Below, in pieces: positions 21,210-30,709 of a stretch of 64,000 nt of DNA. Both the position numbers and the translations under genes were made by a program. The stretch is from Tuctoria greenei (taxonomy: Eukaryota; Streptophyta; Magnoliopsida; Poales; Poaceae). Location of the stretch: the NCBI GenBank assembly GCA_036927565.1, contig JAYESD010000004.1, positions 167,311,697 to 167,375,696 of the forward strand, read 5' to 3'. Positions within the stretch are counted from its first letter, which is position 1, and the number at the start of each line of letters is the position of its first letter. The notes under the pieces are model-generated. The model was not told the DNA's origin. It ran no database searches and worked only from the letters and a program-made list of their open reading frames with translations.

Positions 21210-21309
21210 TGTAACACCCCAGCCACGTCCTGGCAGTCGTTACTTCTGGCAGCCTTGATGGTATGAGTTATTCTATCAATCCTATTAATCCTTGAGCCAG
21301 GATGTCACA
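21210..21309 (-). repeat. Cassandra 5' LTR, internally deleted
   Basis: Only 100 bp. It matches the two ends of the 268-bp 3' LTR, but the middle, including the 5S-like part, is missing between ACTCATACCATCAAGG and CTGCCAGAAGTAA. Confidence 0.75.
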
Positions 21310-21310
21310 G

Positions 21311-22256
21311 CTATGAATGAAATTTCTATATTGAACAATGCTTTACATTCTCATAAAGTTAAATATTATTCTAATTGCAAACTAAAAGGAAAAACTTCAT
21401 ATCCAAACTGCCTAGTTTTATCTAAAAACAATGACAATAAAAATAAGATACTAGAGCGATTTTATAATGGGAACAAGAACCTAAACTTGCTATTAAATTC
21501 TTCTAAATCTTACAATCATAAAACTGGTTTAGTTTTTGATTACCATGCTTATTCTATAACACATCCACCTCACGTTGTAAAATCATTTGGAAGAGGTTTA
21601 ATCAAAACTGTCCCTAAACAAAAGGATGTGATTTTTAAATCTGCAGGAGTTCTTTCTAATTCTGTTTCTAATACTAGATGCTTATCTAGACATGATTACA
21701 AAATTAAATTTCATTGTAGTTACTGTGATAAAGATGGTCATGTCGTAGATTTCTGTTATAGACTAGCTAAACAAATAAAAAAGGATAAAGTGTCTGCTAG
21801 ATGTCATAACTTTCATGCTAAATCAGCTATGGATGCTAAACTTAAAATTAGAAACATGCAACCTGCTTTAATGAGTTAGAAATTTGAAAAGGTAGCTTTC
21901 GGACCTTCTGGTAAGAGATCTGCAAAGGCAGCTCCGGTCGTTTCGATAGCTCCGAGAGCTCCCGGACCTTATGCTATTCCCTTCAGAACTTCAGTTTTTG
22001 CATCCAGAGCTTCAGCTTTTGCTTTGGAACTACTGCTTTTACCTCCGGAGCTATTGGCTTTCTTGCTAAATGTGCAACAACTTGTAAGTCAGTAGTTAAG
22101 AATAGAAAACCTCAACCTTTGACTCATAAACCTGCTGTATTATCACATCCTTCGTGTGTTGTTCCTACTGGACGTTGCATGACTCAATATTGGATTCCTA
22201 AATGCCTTTTGACCAACCCCAGTATTGAGTCATCGATGTATTGTTCTTCTATGTAG
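21311..22256 (+). pseudogene. Copia-A gag/linker remnant with zinc knuckle
   Basis: An open stretch 21311-21879 carries a Cys-Cys-His-Cys knuckle (CSYCDKDGHVVDFC) that keeps all four metal ligands. It is followed by a stop and a degenerate Ser/Ala-rich linker with repeated CTCCGGAGCTT-type units up to the protease region. The knuckle is the nucleic-acid-binding part of Gag or the Gag-Pol linker. Confidence 0.65.
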
Positions 22257-23941
22257 TATACACGCTTGAGAAAGGAGAACGTTTGGATTGTGGATTTAGG
22301 TTGCTCATGCCATATGACCGGTAACAAAGAATAGTTCTCCTCCCACTCTTTTGTGTCATGTGTCAAGAATGTTACTTTTGTCGATAATTCTTGAGCTTCT
22401 ATAATTACTAAGGGTTCGGTTAGAATAAATGACCACTACACTTTGAAGGATGTGGCACTTGTTAAAAATTTGAGACACAACTTGTTTTCTGTTTCACAAT
22501 TGCTAGATAAAAATTTGAAAATTACTTTCACTAAAAATTGTTGCAAAGTTGTACATTTAAATACTGAGCTTATTTTTAACATGTCTCGGTTTGGAAGAGT
22601 TTTAAAAGATGATTTTGATATGTCTTCCTCTAAGCATAGGTGTCTAGTTGCTAATGATTCAAAGGACTTATATTTTTGGCATCGTAGACTCGGTCACGTA
22701 GGCTTTAATCATCTAACGCGTGTTAGTGCTCTTGATCGCATACGTGTGCTTCCTAAGCTTAAAGGGGACAAAGAGATTGTGTGCTCTTCTTGTAGACATG
22801 CTAAGATGGTTGCAGGTTCACATACTCCTCTCACAATGATCATGACAACTGAACCAGGTCAACTTTTGCACCTTGACACCGTAGGACCTTCACGTGTTCA
22901 ATCCTTCAGAGGTAAATGGTATGTGCTTGTGATTGTTGATGATTATTCTAGATACTCTTGGGTTTACTTTATGGCATCTAAGAATGAAGATTTTAGTCAC
23001 TTTAGAACTTTATTTCTTAGATTATCAATTGATCACCCAAGATCTTTAAAATCAATTAGAAGTGGTAACGGAATCGAATTTAAAAATCAATCTTTTTGAT
23101 CACTTTTGTGCTGAAAATGGAATAGATCATCAATTTTCTTCACCATATGTACCTCAACAAAACGGTGTTGTAGAAAGAAAGAACAGAATCTTAGTTGAGA
23201 TGGCTAGGACTATGCTTGATGAATATCAAACTCCTAGGAAATTTTTGGCTGATGCGATTGCGACCGCTTGTTATGTATCAAATCGTGTTTTCTTGCGCGC
23301 TAGGCTAGGTAAAACACCATCTGAGCTCCGGTTTGGACATAGTCCTAGTGTTACACACTTTCGGGTTTTTGATTGCAAATGCTTTGTTAATAAACATGGT
23401 AATCTTGATAAATTTTAACCTAGATCCATTGATGGCATTTTTCTTGGTTATCCATCTCATACTAGAGGCTACCGTGTGCTTTTACTTGACACTAACAAAA
23501 TTGTGGAGACTTTGAGGTGTCTATTGATGAAGCTAGCCCTGGTACTAGCTCAAACATCGCAGGTCCGGATCCATATCCTCAGGAAGAGGGTATTTTCGAA
23601 GAAGAAGAGTCAGTGATATTGCCTGATAGCTCCGAAGATGAATCTTGTCCAGCTCCGAACTTTGAACAAGATCCGACTACCATCTCTGCTGGTCCTGATC
23701 GTCCACAAGCCACAAGCTCATCAATCTGCGATGAACTTGATAAAGAAGAAGTTTGTGGGACATCTGTTCCCCTATGGATTTACAAGAATCATCCCCCGCA
23801 GCAGATAATTGGAAGCTTGCATGAACGAGTTACAAGATCCAGGTTTTCCAATCCCAATTCTCATGCTCATTCTGCTTTTGTTGCTTCTTTTGAACCCAAA
23901 GATATATCACACGCACTCACTAATGAATCTTGGATTATTGC
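22257..23941 (+). pseudogene. Copia-A pol, protease to integrase
   Basis: Protease region near 22290 reads VDLGCSCHMTG, so the expected Asp-Ser-Gly has Leu instead of Ser and a stop follows. The 22443-23099 frame holds the GAG-preintegrase His motif (FWHRRLGHVGFNHL, CSSCRHAKM) and the integrase core (HLDTVGPS, VIVDDYSRYSW). A frameshift at about 23080 moves the rest to 23101-23418 (YVPQQNGVVERKNR). Further stops separate the linker 23517-23941. The family partner is copia-B pol. Confidence 0.85.
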
Positions 23942-25347
23942 TGAATGTGGCCTAGAGGGGGGGTTTGAATAGGCCTTTTTGAATTTTAATCGGATCCTGC
24001 AACACTTAACAAACTGATCAAATCCCGAGATATTGGACTAGTCCGGTAGAGTGCGGACTAGTCCAGTGTGTGCACACTAGATTGATCAAGTTCCATCAAT
24101 GATTTCAATTCAAGCACAGTATGCAGCAGAAAATAGTATGTAACTTGCAAGTATTGAGTCAATGAAGTTAAGTGTAGTGCAAATTAGCTTTGATATGAAT
24201 GTTCTGACGTAAGATGGACAAAATCAATCGAACCCTAGAATATGATATGAGAAACTTTAAGAACAAGTTTGACACACGATTTTATCTCGTGGTTCGGTTC
24301 CCACAGAGGCAACCTACATCCACGTTGAGGAGCCCACGAAAGGATTGGGTCTTCACTGACCCTAACCTCGTCGAATCGCCACGAAGGCCAATTCTTGTTC
24401 CACTATCACAAAGGGGCAAATCACCAAGTTCAAGGGGCCTTCTCACAAGTTGAGGGCTCCCCAAGATTACAATTCAAACACCACCAAGAACACACTTGTA
24501 AGATCGACAATAAAACAACAGGAGTGTGTTAGAGATCAAACCCAAGAGCTCAAACATGTGGAATTGTGTCTCTCTTTTTATCCAAAGTGAATCCTCAAGG
24601 GATTGATCTTTCTTATGTTGGATTGCGTGGAGAGATGTGTTTTCTAGGCTCTTGGAGGGTGTGACGGTGCAGGGGTCGAGAGAGTTGATAGTTGGGCCGT
24701 GCACATCTATTTATTTTAGGGTTTTAAAAAGTTACCGTTACGGTTTCGAGGGTCCAGACTAGTCCGTCGTAGAGTCCGAACTAGTCCGTTGTGCGGCGTG
24801 CAGGAAACCCTAAGTGTCCAAAAATGTCAAACTTGTCCGGCTGGGAGCGGAATTGTCCGATTTTAGTCAGAATGGTGATATCGGACTTGTCCGTTGTGGT
24901 GATGCCCTAGTGATTATAGGACAAGTCCGCACTTGGAGGACTTGTCCGATTTGATTCAGAGGCATTATCGGACTAGTCCGTACTTTTTCGGACTAGTCCG
25001 GTGCGGACAAGTCCGCATAGGCTGGACTTGTCCGAACCTGTCCAAAGAGCATATTGGACTAGTCCAGTGTATATCGGACTAGTCCGTTTGTCTTATGAAA
25101 TGTGAAGTATGTGAGGATTTTTATGCTTGAGCTCTTGGGATGTGTTACACCAACACACTCCCTACACAATGATGTATTCTATTCAGCTCTTGAGCTCTTT
25201 TCCGAGTTGATTCTCTTTCTCCTTTCTTTTTGGCACTTTCTTCATTCTTTCATTAAAACTTGCGCTCATCTCAATAATATGGTTAGGATCTCATTTGTTT
25301 GTCATAAATCAACCGAAACCCACAAGGGATGCCTAGATGCACTTTCA
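23942..25347 (-). repeat. 3' LTR of the Sirevirus-like element
   Basis: 1406 bp, paired with 43935-45322. Contains a cluster of GGACTAGTCC-type palindromes at about 24740-25090. Confidence 0.9.
24740..25090. repeat. Palindrome cluster in the 3' LTR
   Basis: Over a dozen copies of CGGACTAGTCCG or CGGACTTGTCCG and close variants within 350 bp. The first is a perfect 12-bp palindrome. A corresponding cluster lies at about 44740-45065 in the 5' LTR. Confidence 0.85.
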
Positions 25348-25824
25348 ATCTCCCCCTTTTTGGTGATTGATGACAACCACTTGAGATTTCACAAAATTTG
25401 ATAAAAATTGAGATTTTCATAAAGTGTGCACATATGAGCTTGAAACATATTTGGCAATGACAACATAAGACATATGTGCACTCTTTATGGTGGGCTGCAA
25501 AACTAAATGAGTGAGAGCATTAATCATAATGACAGTGAAGTAATTGACTTCAATATATCAATCAACGAGCATATATGTCAATTACAAGGTAAAATCATAA
25601 GATTTCATGAATATGAGCATAAATCATTCATAGCATTTCATCACAGGATTAAAAGTACCAAAAGAGCATAATATGAAGTCTTACAACCCAAAAGACATAA
25701 AAAGATGCATAAGAGAGGCTCTCATCTCTCAACCTACATCTAAGATCTATTGATGGCTCCCCCTCAATCTCTCCCCCTTTGGCATCAAGACGCCAAAAAG
25801 AAGGAGAGGAGGGATCTAAGATCT
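25348..25824 (-). promoter_or_regulatory. Polypurine tracts and 3' non-coding region of the Sirevirus-like element
   Basis: The PPT next to the LTR is AAAGGGGGAGAT on the minus strand (25348-25360). Further tracts (AAGGGGGAGAG, GAGGGGGAG) lie at about 25753-25782. Multiple PPTs are a described feature of Sireviruses. No gene in this stretch. Confidence 0.75.
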
Positions 25825-27344
25825 TCAGTCCTCGTTGTCGGTCCTCTCATCATCTTCGTCTTCATTCTCGGGCTGAGGAGGAGGAGGAGGAGTGGATCCA
25901 CTCGAGCCCCCAATGGCAAAATAAGCAAGCTCGGAGGGAGTCAAGGGCCCAAGATCGGTGAAATCTGAGGCTGAGTCATTAGAAATGACTGGAGATCTAA
26001 TGGGTTCGATCTCCAGCTTCTGGCAAATGTGCTTCACATTTTCTTTGACGTACCGAATGTCCGCCTTTCTCGCCTTCTTCAGCTTGTGCGTGTTCACTTC
26101 GGCCTTCTTGCAAGAGGCAAAAATAGCTGCCGAGTACTTCAAGATGCCACTAGGGGACCCTTTTTGGGGAGGGGCCCTAGTGGTGGGATCACCTTGCATC
26201 ACCTCTAGCTCTCCTTGGTGCCTCTTCACTAGACACCGGAGTAGGAGTAGCTTGAACTGTGGCTTGAGGAGGCTTTTGGGGCCCCAGAGGGGTGTGCTCC
26301 ATGTCCTTCATGTAAGGTGCGTAGCCACAGGACCTGTTAGGGGTGCAGGAGATGTTCAACATGTCATTCCATATGTAATCAAAGACATCAAACTTCCTGT
26401 CTTTGCTAATCACTTTCATTAGTGTCCTTAGATAGCCTTGGACACTTCCTGCATCCCCATCCTTTGGGGGCGATAGTCTTCCTCAGAACCCTATTGAGGA
26501 CCACAAAGAATGGTTTCATGTTCTTGGTGGAAGAAGGGTTAAAAGTTGAACGGGTGTCATAAAGAAACTTCATCTTGTCCTTCTCAAGGACACCAATGTT
26601 GTGAATGATCAAGTTATCATTGCTGGAGCTATCAAGATGTAGCAATCTTGCAAATTCGTCATAGGTAATGGTGTACTTGGATCCATGAGTCATCCAAGAC
26701 ACCCGCGCTTCCTCATCACTTGCAAAGTGGCATGTAGCATAGAACTGAGCAATGACTTCATCGTTCCAGTTGTTGCGAAAGGCAAAGAGATCCTTCAAGC
26801 CATGCCTTTCAACTGCTTGAACTACTTCATCAAATGCCGAGCAGCTCTTCCTTTCAAAGTGCGCCCAATCAATCCATTGGATGCGCACCACTGGAGTCTT
26901 CATTGTGAGGTAGACAGACTTATAGAAGTCCGCATGGAAGTTGCTCCAGAACCTTCCATCGGCTGCTTGCTTGGGCCGACTGTAGCAGTCCACATTTCTA
27001 AACTTGGAAGCAGTGTCCCTTCCCCTGCCATTGAACCTCTCCTCGGAGTGATCTCGGGTCCCTTGCCTTGGAGCTGTCATCTTGAGAGGGCCAATTGGGC
27101 CCGTGGCAATTCCTTTGCCCTTGCCCTTAGCTTGGCGAGCAGTTGCCAAGCTAGGGCCACCACCTGCTGAAGCCTTGGAGGCAGGCTTCTTGGCGAGCAC
27201 CTTTCGTTGAGCCTGAGGTGGAGAGGGTGCCAGCTCGGATGGGCGCTCTTGGCGCTTCTTTCCTTGGCCCGTCGAGGACCGAAGCAAGGCTTCTTGGTCC
27301 ATCTCAGCCTCAAAATCGAAGATCTCGTCGTTCGTGCTCAACAT
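25825..27344 (-). pseudogene. Extra 3' ORF of the Sirevirus-like element (plant-transposon-protein-like)
   Basis: The first frame, 27344-26406, codes for about 310 residues. It has an acidic start (MLSTNDEIFDFEAEMD), a basic Lys/Ala/Pro-rich region, then a folded-looking part with FERKSCSAFDEVV, VIAQFYATCHF, RVSWMTHGSKYTITYDEF and ARLLHLD. The reading then shifts frame near 26440 and again near 26210, ending in an acidic, Pro-rich C-terminus at 25825. The position between RNase H and the 3' LTR is where Sireviruses carry an additional, env-like ORF. The WMTHG...ITYDEFARLL pattern recalls the 'putative plant transposon protein' family, but I cannot confirm this. Function unknown. Confidence 0.65.
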
Positions 27345-28307
27345 TGTCCTAAGAATGGATTACACAAGGTATGAATGAGAATATGATGGCAAGGAATTGC
27401 ATTGAGGAACGGGAAACTAGGGTTGAGTTCAGGAAAATTCGGACTAGTTCGGCGTACAGGTACGGACTAGTCCGGGCGACCGGACTTGTCCGTACATGGA
27501 CCGGACTAGTCCGGTGTTTGTCACCCTAAACCCTAACTAGATGGCAAATGGTGTTGCTCAATGCAAGAATAGCCTAATATAAATGAAATACATCAACGAA
27601 GCATGTATTTGGTGGAAGGAACTAAGCTATTTGGCCAACAATGAAGGAAATTATGATTTCTAGGGTTGTGGAGGAATATTTACCAAAATTGCTCGATTAT
27701 TGGGGATGAAGGGGTTGAAAGTGCGGACAAGTACGGTGGTCTTCAATCCCTAAGCAAAGGAGGTCGTTTTCCACACAAACATGGAGAGTTTTGATGGAGG
27801 AATCATCAAATCGCCATGGGGAGCTCGAGCAAGGAGAGAGAGAGCTTGAGGCAAGTGTGAGGGTGAAGAAGATTAGGGTTTGGTGGCGGCTAGGGTTATG
27901 GAGTCAAAAAATCGGACTTGTCCCAAAATAATCGGACTAGTCCGATCTTTTCCAGAGCCTAAATCGGACTAGTCCATGGTCAGCCGGACTAGTCCGGACT
28001 ACCAGTCACTCTACGGACTAGTCTGCAGGGGCGGACTAGTCCGGGTAACAATGGACTAGTCCGTGGTCACTGGAAAAGAAGTGCTTAGCCCATTCGTATA
28101 TATTCGAAGGTAATTATTAAGAAAATAGGGGGGGCAATGAAAATCAAATAATCTTGATGAATATGATCAGTAAGCATACAACAATCAAGCAATGATCATA
28201 ATTCATCAAGATCAAGTTGTTGAAATCGTTTTTGGAGAAAATTTGAGGCAGATGATTTTCGCAACTCAAACAATATATTTTGAAGAGTTCATACAGGTAT
28301 GAAATTT
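27345..28307. other. Spacer between pol and the extra ORF, with palindromes
   Basis: No gene. Two groups of CGGACTAGTCCG-type palindromes at 27430-27520 and 27905-28070 match those in the LTRs although this is internal DNA. Confidence 0.6.
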
Positions 28308-30087
28308 TCAAGCCACATTCCGAGCATCAAGGATATTGAGTTCATTTCAGAGCTCGCAAAAACGTTTTTCATCTAGTGGCTTGGTAAATATATCGGCTAG
28401 TTGCTTTTCGGTGTTGACATGGGAAATGGCTATGTCTCCTTTCATTGAATGGTCTCTCAAAAAGTGATGTTAGATGTCTATGTGTTTGGTTCTAGAGTGT
28501 TCAACTGGATTTTGAGCAATTTTGATGGCACTCTCATGATCACAAAGGAGTGGAATACGGCTCATATTGTAACCGTAATCCCTTAGCGTTTGTCGCATCC
28601 AAAGGAGTTGTGCACAACAATTCCCGGCTGCAACATACTCCTCTTTGGCAGTGGATAAGGCAATGAAATTTTGTTTCTTAGAGGACCAAGAAACTAGGGA
28701 TCTACCTAGGAATTGGCAGGTGCTAGAGGTACTTTTTCAATCTACTTTGCATCCGGCATAATCTGCATCGGAGTATCCACTGAGATTGAACTTGGGACCA
28801 TTGGGGTACCAAAGGCCTAGGTTGGGTGTACGAACCAAATATCTCAAGATCCTTTTAACGGTTGTCAAATGATACTCCTTAGCATTGGCTTGAAATCTTG
28901 CACACAAACATACACTCAACATAATATCAGGCCTAGATGCACATAAATAGAGTAAGGATCCAATCATGGAGCGATGTACCTTTTGATCCACACTTGGTCC
29001 ATCTTCATTGAGATCCAGTTGTCCATTAGTGTCCATGGGAGTTTTGATAGGCTTCTCCTTGCCCATTCCAAACTTCTTTAGTATGCCTGGTGTGTACTTG
29101 GTTTGTCTTATGAATGTCCCTTCCTTTTGTTGTCTCACTTGGAATCTCAAGAAGTACTTCAGCTCTCCCATCATAGAAATTTCAAACCTATCTGTCATAA
29201 TGTTACTAAATTCTTCACAAAAGGATTTGTTAGTTGAACCAAAGATAATGTCATCAACATATATTTGACAGATAAACAAATCATTGTCGAAATGTTTCGT
29301 AAATAGTGTATAATCTGCTTTTCCAATCTTGAAACCATTTTCATTAAGAAATCTCTAAGACACTCATACCAAGCTCGAGTGGCTTGTTTGAGGCTGTAGA
29401 GAGCCTTACGCAGTTTAAAGATGTGGTCGGGGAACTCTTTGTCTTCAAATCCAGGCGGTTGCTCCACGTACACCTCCTCCTTGATTGGACCATTGAGAAA
29501 GGCGCTTTTCACATCCATTTGGTAAAGCTTGAAATCATGGTGAGTAGCATATACAAGCAATATTATAATTGATTCAAGTCTAGCTACGGGAGCACAGGTT
29601 TCATCAAAATACAAACCTTCGCCTTGTGAATACCCTTTGGCCACAAGTCATGCCTTGTTCCTTGTCACCACCCCGTGTTCGTCTTGTTTGTTGCGGAAGA
29701 CCCATTTGGTTGCGACGACATTCGTGTTAGGTCTTTTGACGAGTTTCCACACCTCGTTCTGTTTGAAGTTGTTCAGTTCTTCTTGCATCGCCACCACCCA
29801 GTCCAGATCTCTCAATGCATCCTCAGTCTGGCATGGTTCTAAAAAGGACACAAAGAATAATGCTCACAAAAGTTGGCTATGCGAGATCTAGTTGTTACTC
29901 CCTTTTGGATGTCACCGATGATGTTGCCATTGGGTGATCTCTTTGGACGCATTGGTGTAACTTGGGCGTGGCATTTGTAGTATTGTGTCTTCATGATCTT
30001 CTTCTTCTCCCCTAGATGGTTGACCTCATTGACTTGTTGATCATCTTCGTTTTCTTGAGATTGATCTTGTGCGGAAGCTCCCCCTTG
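28308..30087 (-). pseudogene. Sirevirus-like pol, 3' part (reverse transcriptase and RNase H)
   Basis: From the CACTA junction: a linker (GGASAQDQSQENEDDQ), then RT with NEVWKLV, GTKW-like ATKWVFRNKQDE, RLESI, YQMDVKSAFLNG, PPGFEDKE and the catalytic YVDDIIFGS box at about 29260. RNase H follows with ADYAGC and, further on, CDHESAIKIA and ADIFTKPL-like sequence to a TGA at 28308. Several stops and frameshifts (near 29648, 29340, 29195 and 28737) break the frame. It is continuous with 40075-41486 once the CACTA insertion and its TTG duplication are removed. Confidence 0.85.
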
Positions 30088-30565
30088 CACTACAGGAATC
30101 CCGACGATTTGCGACGGCCATAGCCATCGCAAATAAGCCAAATGCCATTGCAAATAAGCTATTTGCGACGGCTTTCCTTATTTGCGACGGTTTTTGTCCA
30201 TCGCAATTAAATCATCGCAATTAATCTTATTTGCGATGGCCACCGTCGCAAATAAGCTTAATTGCGACGGCTAGGAGCGGTCATCGCAAGTTATTGCCGT
30301 GTGATGGTGGGCCCCACAACATTATTTGCGATGGCCGGGCCGTCGCAATTAAAGTTTATTTGCGACGGCCAGGCTGTCGCAATTAAGTGCCCCTATTTGC
30401 GACGGTCGGGCCGTCGCAAATAAGTTCAGTGGGCAGGGCCCACGTGTCCTACTCCGGGACCCACGCCGCTATTTGCGACGGCCAGGATGTTGCAATTAAA
30501 CCTTATTTGCGACGGTACTGTATAAAAAGCCGTCGCAAATAAGGTTTTCTATTTTTTTAAAAAAA
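30088..30565. repeat. Left TIR and subterminal repeats of CACTA element 3
   Basis: TTATTTGCGACGGCC and its complement GGCCGTCGCAAATAAG recur roughly every 20-40 bp through to about 30545. Such repeats are the binding sites of tnpA-type proteins in En/Spm elements. Confidence 0.9.
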
Positions 30566-30709
30566 TAGAAAATACTACCTGGCTCGATGGCCAGAATCAC
30601 AGAACAGATACAATACACACAGTATATCCACAAACAAACATCATCACAATCACAAACTAATAAGTTCCGATACATCTCACATCGTCATCAACAAAGCAAA
30701 CAAAAGGGC

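Larger units (their letters stand above)
20741..21309 (-). mobile_element. Cassandra-type TRIM retroelement
   Basis: Read on the minus strand: 5' LTR 21309-21210, primer-binding-site-like TGGTATCAGATCCC at 21208-21195, short non-coding interior, purine-rich AAGGGGGTGGAT, then 3' LTR 21008-20741. The LTR starts TGTGACATCC and ends GGTGTTACA (only visible in the 5' copy). The 3' LTR holds a 5S rRNA-like segment. This combination is the hallmark of Cassandra TRIMs in plants. The element has no protein-coding capacity. The 3' LTR lacks its last ~20 bp and the 5' LTR has an internal deletion. Confidence 0.8.
21310..23941 (+). mobile_element. Copia-A, left part (5'-truncated)
   Basis: Ty1/copia internal DNA homologous to 56900-59450 of copia-B. 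The 5' LTR and most of gag are missing; the element starts abruptly at the Cassandra border. It is split by the Sirevirus-like element after ATTGC at 23937-23941 and resumes at 45323. Confidence 0.85.
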
